This document shows, one piece after another, positions 53,615-61,720 of a stretch of 64,000 bases of DNA. This stretch comes from Paenibacillus lautus NBRC 15380. Lineage in GTDB: Bacteria; Bacillota; Bacilli; Paenibacillales; Paenibacillaceae. The notes beneath the pieces were generated by a model. It worked only from the letters and a program-made list of their open reading frames with translations, was not told where the DNA came from and did not search any database. The translations under genes and the position numbers were made by a program. How positions within the stretch are numbered: position 1 is the first letter of the stretch; each line of letters begins with the position of its first letter. The stretch spans positions 1-64,000 of the forward strand of contig NZ_BIMF01000024.1 in assembly GCF_004000945.1 (NCBI RefSeq), given 5' to 3'.

Positions 53615-53639
53615 GACCGAATCGAAGGGAGAGAATCGG

Positions 53640-54389
53640 ATGATCATTCGCGAGACGGAAGATGCTTTTGTTATGACGACCCAGGACGACCATGGCCGCT
53701 TCTCGGGCGATGTGGCCCGGGGCTTTCGAAGAGATCTGTTTATGGATGAGACGGTATGGGAAGAAGTACTGCTGGCTATAACCGAGCATGACCGCGCCTG
53801 GATTCGGATGGATGATACGCCGATCTGGAATGATGCAAGCCGGACTCCGTTCACTTTTATCGATTATCCGGTCATGCCGAAAATGCTAATGTATACCAAG
53901 GGCGTTGATGAGATCGAAGCGATGAGTCCTTATGCAGGGTATCTCTGCAGCCTTCATTTTGCGTCATTTATGAAAAATGCGTCCGAAGCGCCGCTGGTGG
54001 AATTCTACCATGATGAGTTGGATCGGCAAAAACGGCTGCGTGATCACTTTCCATTTCCCGATGAAGATGTGGTTCACAGGCAGTTTGGCCTGCTGCAGCT
54101 GTGCGATGATATCTCGCTCTATGTAAACATGAATGCACCCGGTGTTTCCAAGGATCAGGAGCATCCTTGGTTTAAAGAGGGCTTCGATATGTCGATCGAT
54201 GGGGAACGGGTTATGGCGGCATGGGCAAGCGAGCACGAGATTCAATTGAGTCCGTTTCTGTTCGAACAGGCATGGTCGGCTTCGGTGAAGTGGAAATATG
54301 TGTTGAAGGCGAAGATTGCTGAACAGGGAGTGGCCAAGGCATTTGACGATGCGGCGTGGACGGAGCAGACGGTTAATTTTGTACCGTAA
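53640..54389 (+). CDS. DUF3891 family protein
   Basis: 249 aa, soluble. Recognised from the N-terminus MIIRETEDAFVMTTQDDHGRFSGDVARGF, typical of DUF3891, with VLLAITEHDRAWIRMD and YAGYLCSLHFASFM. The conserved His and Asp residues suggest a metal-binding helical fold similar to HD proteins, but no activity is known to me. It lies after the DUF4177 gene in the same direction. Confidence 0.72.
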   Translation: MIIRETEDAFVMTTQDDHGRFSGDVARGFRRDLFMDETVWEEVLLAITEHDRAWIRMDDTPIWNDASRTPFTFIDYPVMPKMLMYTKGVDEIEAMSPYAGYLCSLHFASFMKNASEAPLVEFYHDELDRQKRLRDHFPFPDEDVVHRQFGLLQLCDDISLYVNMNAPGVSKDQEHPWFKEGFDMSIDGERVMAAWASEHEIQLSPFLFEQAWSASVKWKYVLKAKIAEQGVAKAFDDAAWTEQTVNFVP

Positions 54390-54493
54390 GTTCATATAAA
54401 CGATCATACTTCATAAGCAAAAATATGATATGATCACCACAGTGGTTTATAGACTGGACAGATTTGATTCTGTAGGAATGTAGAGGATGAATA

Positions 54494-54670
54494 ATGAAGA
54501 AAAAGGAATTTTTGATCGTTGCGCTGCTTAATTTTTTGGCCGCGATAGCGTTCTTGGTGGTCGTTTTCATTACGGATCGAAGCTCTTGGCAATGGGGATT
54601 TGGAATCGTTTCACTGTTGTTTGCGATTGGTGGAGTAGGGAATTTGGTATTGCATGCCAAGAACAAGTAA
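54494..54670 (+). CDS. Small membrane protein, 58 aa
   Basis: Frame from ATG 54494 to TAA 54668-54670. Basic N-terminus MKKKEFL, then two hydrophobic segments (IVALLNFLAAIAFLVVVFIT and WGFGIVSLLFAIGGVGNLVL) separated by DRSSWQ, ending HAKNK. GAGGATG lies a few bases upstream. The hairpin topology, with both ends inside, is common in small membrane proteins. Function unknown. Confidence 0.68.
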   Translation: MKKKEFLIVALLNFLAAIAFLVVVFITDRSSWQWGFGIVSLLFAIGGVGNLVLHAKNK

Positions 54671-54997
54671 AACCTCCTTCGCAGGGCTTATTGGCTTAGT
54701 ATTAGGATCAATTGTTATAAAGAATAAGAATGAAGTATAGGACAGGGAGCTGCAGGCTTCCTGTTTTTATGTTGGCACGGAGCAACTTTGCAATGGAGGA
54801 GCGGAGGGATGAGATGGAATATAAATCATTTATGCCTTTACTTGTTATCGCATTTATGTGATAATATTCACAAATAAATGAACATTAATAAAGTACTCAT
54901 GGATAGGATCCGTGAGGATTCCGTCCATAAGACATGTTAAACGATAAAGAAATGCTTAGATGTCGATGTTGTCTTTCCAAGTAAAGGAGCGTTATTC
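54671..54997. other. Intergenic stretch with one terminator
   Basis: Contains the terminator at 54742-54769 and, further on, an AT-rich part with TTTACT, 17 bases, GATAAT near 54840-54865 that may be the promoter of the zinc-ribbon gene. A 22-codon frame starting near 54811 after GGAGGAGCGGAGG is too short to claim. Confidence 0.4.
54742..54769 (+). terminator. Intrinsic terminator after the 58-aa membrane protein
   Basis: ACAGGGAGC pairs with GCTTCCTGT (one wobble) around a five-base loop, followed by TTTTAT. Confidence 0.82.
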
Positions 54998-55192
54998 ATG
55001 AGGAATAATGGGAATTGTGTCAGCTGCGGCGGCGAGGTATACCCTGCCTCTAACCGATGCGCTCAATGCGGAATGCTGCAGACGTCCGGTCCAACCAAGC
55101 ACAGATTCATGCTGCAGGTTGCTTCGATGATTGGTGCCGGGCTGCTTATTTTTGCGGTCCCGGTGATCCTGCTGATGATGTGGAGACATTAG
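54998..55192 (+). CDS. Small zinc-ribbon membrane protein, 64 aa
   Basis: N-terminal zinc ribbon with CVSCGG and CAQCG (two CxxC pairs 16 residues apart), then one membrane segment (FMLQVASMIGAGLLIFAVPVILLMM) and a short basic end. AAAGGAG lies nine bases before ATG 54998. The zinc_ribbon_2-type head with a membrane tail is common in Firmicutes; role unknown. Confidence 0.78.
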   Translation: MRNNGNCVSCGGEVYPASNRCAQCGMLQTSGPTKHRFMLQVASMIGAGLLIFAVPVILLMMWRH

Positions 55193-55454
55193 GATAGAAG
55201 CGAATACATTTTATAATCCCCACTAGAAGACTGTGATCGAAGCGTTCATCTCATCAAGTGATGAATTCGACATGGTTGGCAGGAGGGGTTTTTTTCATGG
55301 TTGGGGCAGCGCAGGCCTAATGAAATCTCCTATGGAGCTTCAACCTTCATTCCGGACATAAGGGGGGAATATTTCATTATACTGATCTTGTACCAAGACC
55401 CTCATCCAGAATCATGTTAAAATACCCCTAACCAGATAAAGGATGGGGTTCGTG

Positions 55455-56474
55455 ATGATACATAAAATGAAGGAATTTGCCGCAAGTATCCGTTTTTCGG
55501 GAGCTGTGCTCGTAACAGATGAAAATGACAACATCGTATGGGACGGTGCCTTTGGTTATTCAAACCGGGCCGATCGCATCCCGAATCAAGCAGACACCAG
55601 GTTTGGCATTGCCTCAGGCTGTAAGCTGTTTACCGCTATTGCGGTTTGTCAGCTTATCGAACAGGGTAAGCTATCGCTGGACATCAAGCTAAGCGATTGT
55701 CTGGATATTTCGCTGCCTCATTTTAGCCCGGAGATTACCATTTTGCATTTGCTAAGCCACAGCTCGGGTATTCCGGATTATTTTGATGAAGAGATCATGG
55801 ATGACTTTGAGGATCTGTGGAAGGCGGTTCCCATGTATACACTCCGGAACGGAAGGGATTTCCTTCCTCTGTTCCAGGATGAGCGCATGAAATTTCAGCC
55901 CGGTGAAAGATTTCATTACAACAATGCAGGATTTGTGGTGCTTGGCCTGATCGTTGAGCAGCATGCCGGAATGCCGTTTCGCGACTATGTTCAGCAGTTT
56001 GTTTTTGAGCCGTGCGGCATGCAGGATTCGGGATATTTCCCGTTGGATCGTCTACCCGCAAATACGGCTTACGGGTATATCGATGAGGAAGACGGCACGT
56101 GGAGAACGAACCAGTATGCCATTCCGATTCAGGGTTATGCCGATGGCGGGGCGTATGTGACGGCACCGGACATGGTGAAGTTATGGGGATCGCTTATGAA
56201 TAACACGCTGCTCACCGCATCCATGACGGAGAAGCTGCTGGCTTCACATATGTACGTTTCGGACAGTGATCTGCATTATGGGCTTGGCGTGTGGATTACC
56301 AAGAAAAATGAGGATGTGTTTAAATACCACGTCATGGGTTATGACCCGGGTGTGAATTTTCGGTCTGCCTATTATCCGGCCACCGGTCATACCCTTGTAG
56401 TGGCTTCCAATGCCGGTGGTGGCGCTTTTGAAATGATGCAGTTCATCGAGGAAGAATGGTTGAAGCGAGCTTGA
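55455..56474 (+). CDS. Serine hydrolase, class C beta-lactamase/DD-peptidase family
   Basis: About 339 aa without a signal peptide, so probably cytoplasmic. Seen: the SxxK nucleophile motif in GIASGCKLFTA near residue 58, the YxN motif in FHYNNAGF near residue 156, and a C-terminal HVMGYDPGVNF in place of the HxG/KTG motif. Such proteins are esterases, peptidases or of unknown use; beta-lactam resistance should not be assumed. ATG 55455 is chosen over 55443, which overlaps the AAAGGATGG site. Confidence 0.83.
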   Translation: MIHKMKEFAASIRFSGAVLVTDENDNIVWDGAFGYSNRADRIPNQADTRFGIASGCKLFTAIAVCQLIEQGKLSLDIKLSDCLDISLPHFSPEITILHLLSHSSGIPDYFDEEIMDDFEDLWKAVPMYTLRNGRDFLPLFQDERMKFQPGERFHYNNAGFVVLGLIVEQHAGMPFRDYVQQFVFEPCGMQDSGYFPLDRLPANTAYGYIDEEDGTWRTNQYAIPIQGYADGGAYVTAPDMVKLWGSLMNNTLLTASMTEKLLASHMYVSDSDLHYGLGVWITKKNEDVFKYHVMGYDPGVNFRSAYYPATGHTLVVASNAGGGAFEMMQFIEEEWLKRA

Positions 56475-56483
56475 CCTACATGA

Positions 56484-56520
56484 AACAGCCCCAGGCCTTG
56501 AATAGGCCAGGGGCTGTTGT
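56484..56520. terminator. Terminator between converging genes
   Basis: AACAGCCCC and GGCCT pair with AGGCC and GGGGCTGTT, with one A-A mismatch, around a five-base loop; a short T-rich tail follows on the plus strand. Confidence 0.75.
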
Positions 56521-56559
56521 TCTGTTGATCCCAAGATCAAGCCGGTGTTGGTGGGTTGG

Positions 56560-57012
56560 TTACGTTTCAGCTTTGAAGTACCGATTCGCCGCGGGTCTGA
56601 ACATAAAAATCAAGGCTGCAACAACGGCGATAATATGAAGGGTACGGCTGGAGGCAAATAGTATGGAAATATTGTCTGCATTAGCGAAGGCGTCCCAAAG
56701 GGAACCTCCTGTAATGAGCCATTTGATGGGGTCAATGATTAGGGAGAGAATGCCAAACCCGCCTAAAAACAAAGCCAGTGCGATACGCGCCCAATTATTA
56801 CCCCGAAGCATTCTGAACATGATGTAAACAAGGACAGCGAACATCATCGTTCGTGCTGCGACTTGAATGAGAATACCGACAATTCCAGCACCCGTTAGGC
56901 TGGATATCGAATCGATGACAGCCAGGGTCATCTCGAATACCCCTGCACCAATGGCAATGATCCATAACAGAAAGGACTGGAACACTTCATGGGGGACAGC
57001 ATCCTTTTTCAA
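56560..57012 (-). CDS. Hypothetical four-helix membrane protein
   Basis: 150 aa, not recognised. Four hydrophobic segments: LLWIIAIGAGVFEMTLAVI, IVGILIQVAARTMMFAVLVYIMF, IALALFLGGFGILSLII, and LHIIAVVAALIFMF. TTG 57012 is the start, with AAAGGAATG some ten bases upstream. It lies 59 bases downstream of the YtrA-type ABC operon in the same direction and may be its last gene. Confidence 0.7.
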   Translation of the reverse strand: MKKDAVPHEVFQSFLLWIIAIGAGVFEMTLAVIDSISSLTGAGIVGILIQVAARTMMFAVLVYIMFRMLRGNNWARIALALFLGGFGILSLIIDPIKWLITGGSLWDAFANADNISILFASSRTLHIIAVVAALIFMFRPAANRYFKAET

Positions 57013-57071
57013 GATCCATCATTCCTTTCGTGCTAGAGTGATCCATTAACGCGTTGTTAGGGGAAACAAGC

Positions 57072-57761
57072 TTAAGCGATGGTGCGTCTGGCCGTGAACC
57101 ACCAGCCTCCTGCCAGCAGAACGAGGGAGACGATCAGCGTGAGTCCGAGTCCTTGCAGCAGCGAATCGTTGAAGAGAAGGGCCAGCAAGCCATCAGCCAG
57201 CGTATGCCGAAGTGAAGGAATGGATGTAAAGATAGGGATTGCCGCAATAAATACCACCCAGACCACCCAGCCCAGTACATGACGCAGACCGGAGAACAGC
57301 AGATTCAGTAACGAAATAAGAAGCAGGTAAGCACCGAATTGATAGAAGAACATGCCAACGATTCCGAATTGATTCCACCCAAAGATTTCAAGGATGTTGA
57401 AGGTATTCTCATATTGTCGTATAAAGCCGATCTCCACCTGAAGCCAGATGATATTGAGGACAGCAAAGATGGCGGACCAAAGGGAGTAAACCAGGAGCAT
57501 GCCAAAATAATATTCTTTTCGAGTAGCTCCTAAATTCATCACCCGCCGGAACAAGCTTGCCGGGAGTACACTGCCTACAAATAACAGGAGCACCGTAAGG
57601 AGGTTGGCCGCAGACACCTGCGTATTCTCCGAACTGTCTCCAAGAGACAGGCTTACGATAACATTTGCAATCATACTAATCGCAACGGTGCCGAGCATCA
57701 CCAAGAGATAAGGTCGAAGCTGAAGAAATGAAGCCCTCATGAGCGCGGTGGTTTTATTCAA
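57072..57761 (-). CDS. ABC-transporter membrane subunit of the YtrA-type operon
   Basis: 229 aa with six hydrophobic segments and no binding-protein domains; it fits an ABC-2-like exporter half. Segments include LLVMLGTVAISMIANVIVSL, LLTVLLLFVGSVLPASLF, YYFGMLLVYSLWSAIFAVL and LGLTLIVSLVLLAGGWWF. TTG 57761 follows GAAGGAGG and overlaps the end of the ATPase gene by eight bases. The pair probably exports a lipid-active compound or senses cell-wall stress, as for other YtrA-controlled transporters; this is inference. Confidence 0.75.
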   Translation of the reverse strand: MNKTTALMRASFLQLRPYLLVMLGTVAISMIANVIVSLSLGDSSENTQVSAANLLTVLLLFVGSVLPASLFRRVMNLGATRKEYYFGMLLVYSLWSAIFAVLNIIWLQVEIGFIRQYENTFNILEIFGWNQFGIVGMFFYQFGAYLLLISLLNLLFSGLRHVLGWVVWVVFIAAIPIFTSIPSLRHTLADGLLALLFNDSLLQGLGLTLIVSLVLLAGGWWFTARRTIA

Positions 57762-58632
57762 TGGATTGCCCTCCTTCGATTAAATAGGAGAAAAACTTTT
57801 GCAGCGGTAAACCGTCAATAGCAATACCAAGCTTGTTGGCTTGTGCACGGTCTGCTTCATGAATGGCTCCATATATCGCGGTTAAGGAACCCTTACCGTA
57901 AGATTCTTTATAGATCACGTGACGATCCTTCGTAAATTGTTCGACTTGCTCCTGATTCCCGGTCAACAGATGGGAATTGGCGCGGATATGGTCAACATCG
58001 TCATGCAATAACATAGCGCCGGAATCCATGATATAGACTTTCTCAACGACGGTTGCGATCTCATCAATCAGATGGGTCGAGAGCAGGATGGTCCGGGGAT
58101 GATTGGCATAATCCTCAACCAGGACGCGATAAAATTTCTCTCGCATGAGCACATCCAATCCCAGCACCGGTTCATCAAATACGGTGATCGGGGCCCGGCT
58201 GGCCAGACCGATTATGTTTCCGACCAGAGATTCCATACCCCGTGATAGCTGGCGGATTTTTTTGTCCGGGTTCAGCTTGAATGTCTTCAGCAGGCTCTGG
58301 GCATAGTCCCAATCCCAGTTCTCGTGAAAGGCCGAAGCCAGGCGCAACACATCCATCACCTTGGCACCGCCGAAGAACAAATTTTTCTCTCTGACGTAGC
58401 AGATTCCTTTGGGAGTTTCCCCGCTCTTAAGCGTTACCCCCGAAACTTGAATACTGCCATAGTCGGGAAAAGATCCGCCGGTCATCATATTAAGCAGCGT
58501 AGTCTTTCCGGCGCCATTGCGGCCCAGCAGACCATAGATCGTATTCTCTTCCAGCTGGAGCTCCAGATTTCGGACCGCTTCCGTACGCCCGTAACTCTTG
58601 CTCAGATTGGAACAGGTAAGTATTGCGTTCAT
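57754..58632 (-). CDS. ABC transporter ATP-binding protein, YtrB-like
   Basis: 292 aa. Walker A GRNGAGKTTL near residue 37, Walker B ITVFDEPVLGLDVLMREKFY, switch His in ILLSTHLIDEIATVVEKVYI. The signature reads LSRGMESLVGN in place of LSGGQ, a departure common in the YtrB/BcrA-like group. About 70 extra residues follow the nucleotide-binding domain. The GntR-type regulator starts upstream, and the permease start overlaps the end. Confidence 0.87.
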   Translation of the reverse strand: MNAILTCSNLSKSYGRTEAVRNLELQLEENTIYGLLGRNGAGKTTLLNMMTGGSFPDYGSIQVSGVTLKSGETPKGICYVREKNLFFGGAKVMDVLRLASAFHENWDWDYAQSLLKTFKLNPDKKIRQLSRGMESLVGNIIGLASRAPITVFDEPVLGLDVLMREKFYRVLVEDYANHPRTILLSTHLIDEIATVVEKVYIMDSGAMLLHDDVDHIRANSHLLTGNQEQVEQFTKDRHVIYKESYGKGSLTAIYGAIHEADRAQANKLGIAIDGLPLQKFFSYLIEGGQSIE

Positions 58633-58643
58633 CTGCTCATCTC

Positions 58644-59006
58644 CTATCTCTTTTGTTTGATCATTTCAATAACATCCTCGGTGGTCAATTCAAGCTTTTC
58701 GGCTTCATCAAGCAGCTTCAATACGAGTTCGTTGTAAAACCGATCCTGTCGCTTGGTCAATATGATCTGTTTGGCATCTGCTGCAACAAACATGCCCAGC
58801 CCCCTTTTCTTGTACAAAATCCCTTCATTGACAAGCAGGGCAATGCCTTTTACAGCTGTTGCGGGATTGACCTGAAAAGTACTCGCGAACTGCGACATCG
58901 AGATAATCTGATCATCCGCTTGGTATGTCCCGTTCAATATGTCATCTTCAATCATATCTGCGATTTGCTGAAAAATCGGCTGTCCTTCGTCAAACCTGGA
59001 ATTCAT
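58644..59006 (-). CDS. GntR-family repressor, YtrA type
   Basis: 120 aa. Winged helix at about residues 10-75 (PIFQQIADMIEDDILNGTYQ, MSQFASTFQVNPATAVKGIA, LLVNEGILYKKRGLGMFV) and a short C-terminal dimer helix, without the large effector domain of FadR/HutC types. This size and its link to ABC genes are characteristic of the YtrA subfamily. It probably represses its own operon by binding the perfect inverted repeat at 59023-59042. Known inducers of such systems are cell-wall antibiotics. Confidence 0.9.
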   Translation of the reverse strand: MNSRFDEGQPIFQQIADMIEDDILNGTYQADDQIISMSQFASTFQVNPATAVKGIALLVNEGILYKKRGLGMFVAADAKQIILTKRQDRFYNELVLKLLDEAEKLELTTEDVIEMIKQKR

Positions 59007-59022
59007 GATATCACCCTGTCGG

Positions 59023-59042
59023 TATGTTAGTCTTGTAACATA
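59023..59042 (-). promoter_or_regulatory. Inverted-repeat operator of the GntR operon
   Basis: TATGTTA and TAACATA, 7-bp perfect arms separated by six bases, lie just downstream of the -10 box of the operon promoter. The position suits repression by the GntR protein encoded 17 bases further on. Confidence 0.8.
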
Positions 59043-59071
59043 CTATAATGCCGGATGGGAGGATGTGTCAA
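59042..59071 (-). promoter_or_regulatory. Promoter of the GntR-ABC operon
   Basis: On the minus strand TTGACA (59071-59066), an 18-base spacer and TATAGT (59047-59042). The -35 is a perfect sigma-A hexamer. Confidence 0.82.
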
Positions 59072-59080
59072 TCAAAAAGA

Positions 59081-59107
59081 AAAAAACAGACCCAAATGGG
59101 CCTGTTT
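59081..59107 (-). terminator. Second terminator after the response regulator gene
   Basis: On the minus strand AAACAGGCCCA pairs with TGGGTCTGTTT (one wobble-type mismatch), followed by a run of T. It insulates the GntR operon promoter from upstream transcription. Confidence 0.8.
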
Positions 59108-59119
59108 GCGCTGTGAAAT

Positions 59120-59149
59120 ACAAAAGCCCTCGTCTCTTCAAGACGAGGG
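59120..59149 (-). terminator. First terminator after the response regulator gene
   Basis: CCCTCGTCT / AGACGAGGG, a nine-base perfect stem with a five-base loop, followed on the minus strand by CTTTTGTATTT. Confidence 0.8.
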
Positions 59150-59177
59150 TAAGGTGTGTGATCAAGCTGCAAGGAGG

Positions 59178-59789
59178 CTATATCCAGCCCTTCTCTTCCG
59201 CCATCGAGATGGCCTCGATCCGGTTCTTGGCATTCAGCTTGCTTAAAATCTCGGACATATAGTTGCGGACCGTCCCGTAGGACAAGTGGAGCTTCGACGC
59301 AATTTCATTGGAGCTGTTCCCGTCTGCAGCCAACCGCAGCACTTCCCGTTCGCGTTCGGTCAGCGGATTGGCACCCGCACCCGAAAGCGTACCGAATACG
59401 AGCTCAGGGGAGACCTCCCGCCGCCCATCCATTACCTGGCGGATGGCTTCTGCCAGCCGTTCACTGGGCTCGTCCTTAAGCAGGTATCCCTGAACTCCCG
59501 CCTGCACGGCCCGCTCGAAATAACCGGGTCTGGCAAACGTGGTAAGGATGATGACCCGGCTGGCATAACCGCGCAGCTTCACTTCCTCCGCCACTTCGAG
59601 ACCGCTGCGCGCAGGCATTTCGATATCGAGCAGGCATACATCGGGTTGATGCAAAGCAATCAGGGATAGAGCTTCATTGCCGTCGCCGGCTTGACCAATC
59701 ACATCAATATCGTCTTCAAAATCAAGCAAGGAAGCCAGAGCGCCGCGCAGCATTCGCTGATCCTCGGCGATCAGCACTTTGATGCTCAT
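59178..59789 (-). CDS. LuxR-type response regulator, YvfU/DesR-like
   Basis: 203 aa. Receiver: LIAEDQRMLRGALASLLDFE, phospho-acceptor Asp in VCLLDIEMPARSG, Thr in VIILTTFARPG, Lys in YLLKDEPSERL. C-terminal LuxR domain: LTEREREVLRLAADGNSSNE followed by IASKLHLSYGTVRNYMSEIL. Partner of the kinase at 59722. The start ATG 59789 (GGAGG nine bases upstream) lies inside the kinase gene, a 68-base out-of-frame overlap. Confidence 0.92.
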   Translation of the reverse strand: MSIKVLIAEDQRMLRGALASLLDFEDDIDVIGQAGDGNEALSLIALHQPDVCLLDIEMPARSGLEVAEEVKLRGYASRVIILTTFARPGYFERAVQAGVQGYLLKDEPSERLAEAIRQVMDGRREVSPELVFGTLSGAGANPLTEREREVLRLAADGNSSNEIASKLHLSYGTVRNYMSEILSKLNAKNRIEAISMAEEKGWI

Positions 59790-60951
59790 GGGATGTGTCC
59801 TCCTTCCGGTTCTTGATGATGATCGGAACACGAATGTCTAATATCGTGCCTTGTTGGTCGGAGCTGGCCTCAACGGTGCCCCCGATGAGGGACAATCGCT
59901 CCACCATGCCTTTCAGGCCATTACTATTGGAAGAGGACGCATCCTCTTCCTTGCATTGAAGACCAACTCCATTGTCGGCCACCTCAAGACGCCACTCATT
60001 ATCAAGCGACTCGATGGCAATCCGGCACTGGCTTGCTTGGCTGTGCTTCACCACATTGGTTACGGCCTCCCGCAAGCAGAGACTCAGAATATTGTGGGCC
60101 AGGTCGGATATTCCCTCCAGCTTTGGATCACCGGTGCAGATAAACCGGATATCGGCACTCTCCAGAATGATCTGGGCCTCTACCAATTCCTCGGGCAAGG
60201 TGGCGGTCCGCATATCGGATACCAGCTCACGCACTTGGCGCAGCGCCGCGCGCGAGGTGTTCTGAATCTCTCGGGCCTCCAATTGGGCTTTCTCGGGATC
60301 CTTCATTGCCAGCTTCTCGACAAGCTGGCTCTTCAACGTGATGAGGGAGAGGGTATGCCCCAAGGTGTCATGAAGATCCCTGGCGATGCGCATCCGCTCT
60401 TCGCCTTTAATCAGATTGCGAATCTGCTCGTTAGCCTGCGCGAGCTCCTTCTCCAACTCTTGTCGCCGGTTCAGTGAGCGGATACCGAAGGGTGAGAATA
60501 GCATGATGAGAAAGAAAGGAATCATAAAGACCAGATCCTTCCATCCCAGCATGCTCGCGTTTTTGATTAAAGGAACGGTCTCGATGATGCCAAACAGCAC
60601 AAGGGATATCGTGAATTTGCGCCGGTCGGTATACCAGCCGATGAAATTGGCAGTAAAGAAACCCATGTACATATAGGTTGGGTGGTACCACATACAGAGG
60701 ATAAAAATGATGGACATTTGAATGCCGAGCCACCAGAAAAAACGAGGCGTTCCAGCGGCGAAGTAAAGCTGGCGGTACGTGACGAGAAACAAGGCAATAA
60801 GCGTAAAGCCGATCCCCATCTTCCATCCTTGTTCGCTCATCATGTTGATCACGGGCAGGGATATATAAATGAGCCATAAATAGGGGAAAAACCCCAATTG
60901 AGTTGGAAACACCTCAAACCCTGCAGATTTCGCGTCTTTCAATTTTTTCAT
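59722..60951 (-). CDS. Sensor histidine kinase, YvfT/DesK-like (HPK7)
   Basis: 409 aa. Five or so membrane segments in the first 165 residues form the sensor, with no extracellular domain, as in DesK. Then a coiled coil (NRRQELEKELAQANEQIRNL), the dimerisation/phosphorylation motif RDLHDTLGHTLSLITLKSQL, and the ATPase part with REAVTNVVKHSQASQ, VADNGVGL and GLKGMVERLSLIGG. It is encoded next to an ABC exporter, the order seen in Bacillus yvfRSTU. Signals may be membrane state or an antibiotic. Confidence 0.92.
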   Translation of the reverse strand: MKKLKDAKSAGFEVFPTQLGFFPYLWLIYISLPVINMMSEQGWKMGIGFTLIALFLVTYRQLYFAAGTPRFFWWLGIQMSIIFILCMWYHPTYMYMGFFTANFIGWYTDRRKFTISLVLFGIIETVPLIKNASMLGWKDLVFMIPFFLIMLFSPFGIRSLNRRQELEKELAQANEQIRNLIKGEERMRIARDLHDTLGHTLSLITLKSQLVEKLAMKDPEKAQLEAREIQNTSRAALRQVRELVSDMRTATLPEELVEAQIILESADIRFICTGDPKLEGISDLAHNILSLCLREAVTNVVKHSQASQCRIAIESLDNEWRLEVADNGVGLQCKEEDASSSNSNGLKGMVERLSLIGGTVEASSDQQGTILDIRVPIIIKNRKEDTSHEHQSADRRGSANAARRSGFLA

Positions 60952-60971
60952 AAAGCCATCATCCTATCCCC

Positions 60972-61718
60972 TTAATCGGCTTGTTGTTTTTTCCGAATAT
61001 AGGTGGATAGTAACATAAATACTACCAAATATCCTGTCAAAACCATGAAATTATCCAAGCCCGGCGCTTCTCCGCGCACGATCGACCAGGCACCCCCGCC
61101 GAAATGGTAGGAGGGCATCCACTTGCCGATAGCTTGCATAATAGAAGGCATCGCCTCGATCGGGAACCACATCCCGCCCGTCACGGCCAGCCCTAAGTAA
61201 ATGCCGTTGCTGACGCCGCTTGCCGTATCGACCCGCTTCATGGAGCCGATCAGGGTGCCGATGGCAAGAAACGGAACGGATGCGATCAGAATCCACAGTC
61301 CGCTGAGCAGCCATTGTCCGAAGGTGAGGGAGACGCCATTAATCAGATAGCCGGCTACGAAAATCACGATGATACAGAGCAGATGCATGACCGTCTGCAC
61401 AAACATTTTGCCAAAGAAATACACGCTGCCGGGAAGCGGCGTAACCCGCATATAAACGGCCCAGCCCTGCACTCTCTCTTGCACGAGGCGAATGCCGAGC
61501 GACATGATGGCGGTGCCCATAACACTGAAGGATGCCATCGACATGAGATAATGCGCCTGCCATTGTCCGGTATCGTCGGCCCCCGTATTCACGACCCGTG
61601 TAAAGATGAAATAGAACAGAATCGGCATAGCAAGCGACCAGAAAATATAATATGGATTGCGTACCATCCGCAGCAGTTCCATCCTGCACTGTATGGCCAT
61701 CAGTTTCCAGGTTGTCAT
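60972..61718 (-). CDS. ABC-2 type permease, YvfS-like
   Basis: 248 aa with six membrane segments (ILFYFIFTRVVNTG, LSMASFSVMGTAIMSLGIRL, TVMHLLCIIVIFVAGYLING, IPSV-type SVPFLAIGTLIGSMKR, IYLGLAVTGGMWFPIEAMPS, MVLTGYLVVFMLLST). It forms an exporter with the ATPase at 61721. The two start codons are close to the preceding stops (two bases and 20 bases), so the four genes are one operon. Confidence 0.9.
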   Translation of the reverse strand: MTTWKLMAIQCRMELLRMVRNPYYIFWSLAMPILFYFIFTRVVNTGADDTGQWQAHYLMSMASFSVMGTAIMSLGIRLVQERVQGWAVYMRVTPLPGSVYFFGKMFVQTVMHLLCIIVIFVAGYLINGVSLTFGQWLLSGLWILIASVPFLAIGTLIGSMKRVDTASGVSNGIYLGLAVTGGMWFPIEAMPSIMQAIGKWMPSYHFGGGAWSIVRGEAPGLDNFMVLTGYLVVFMLLSTYIRKKQQAD

Positions 61719-61720
61719 GA

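Noticed and set aside
55455..56474. Beta-lactamase conferring resistance
   Set aside because: There is no signal peptide and no KTG motif; the SxxK and YxN motifs are shared by many esterases and peptidases.
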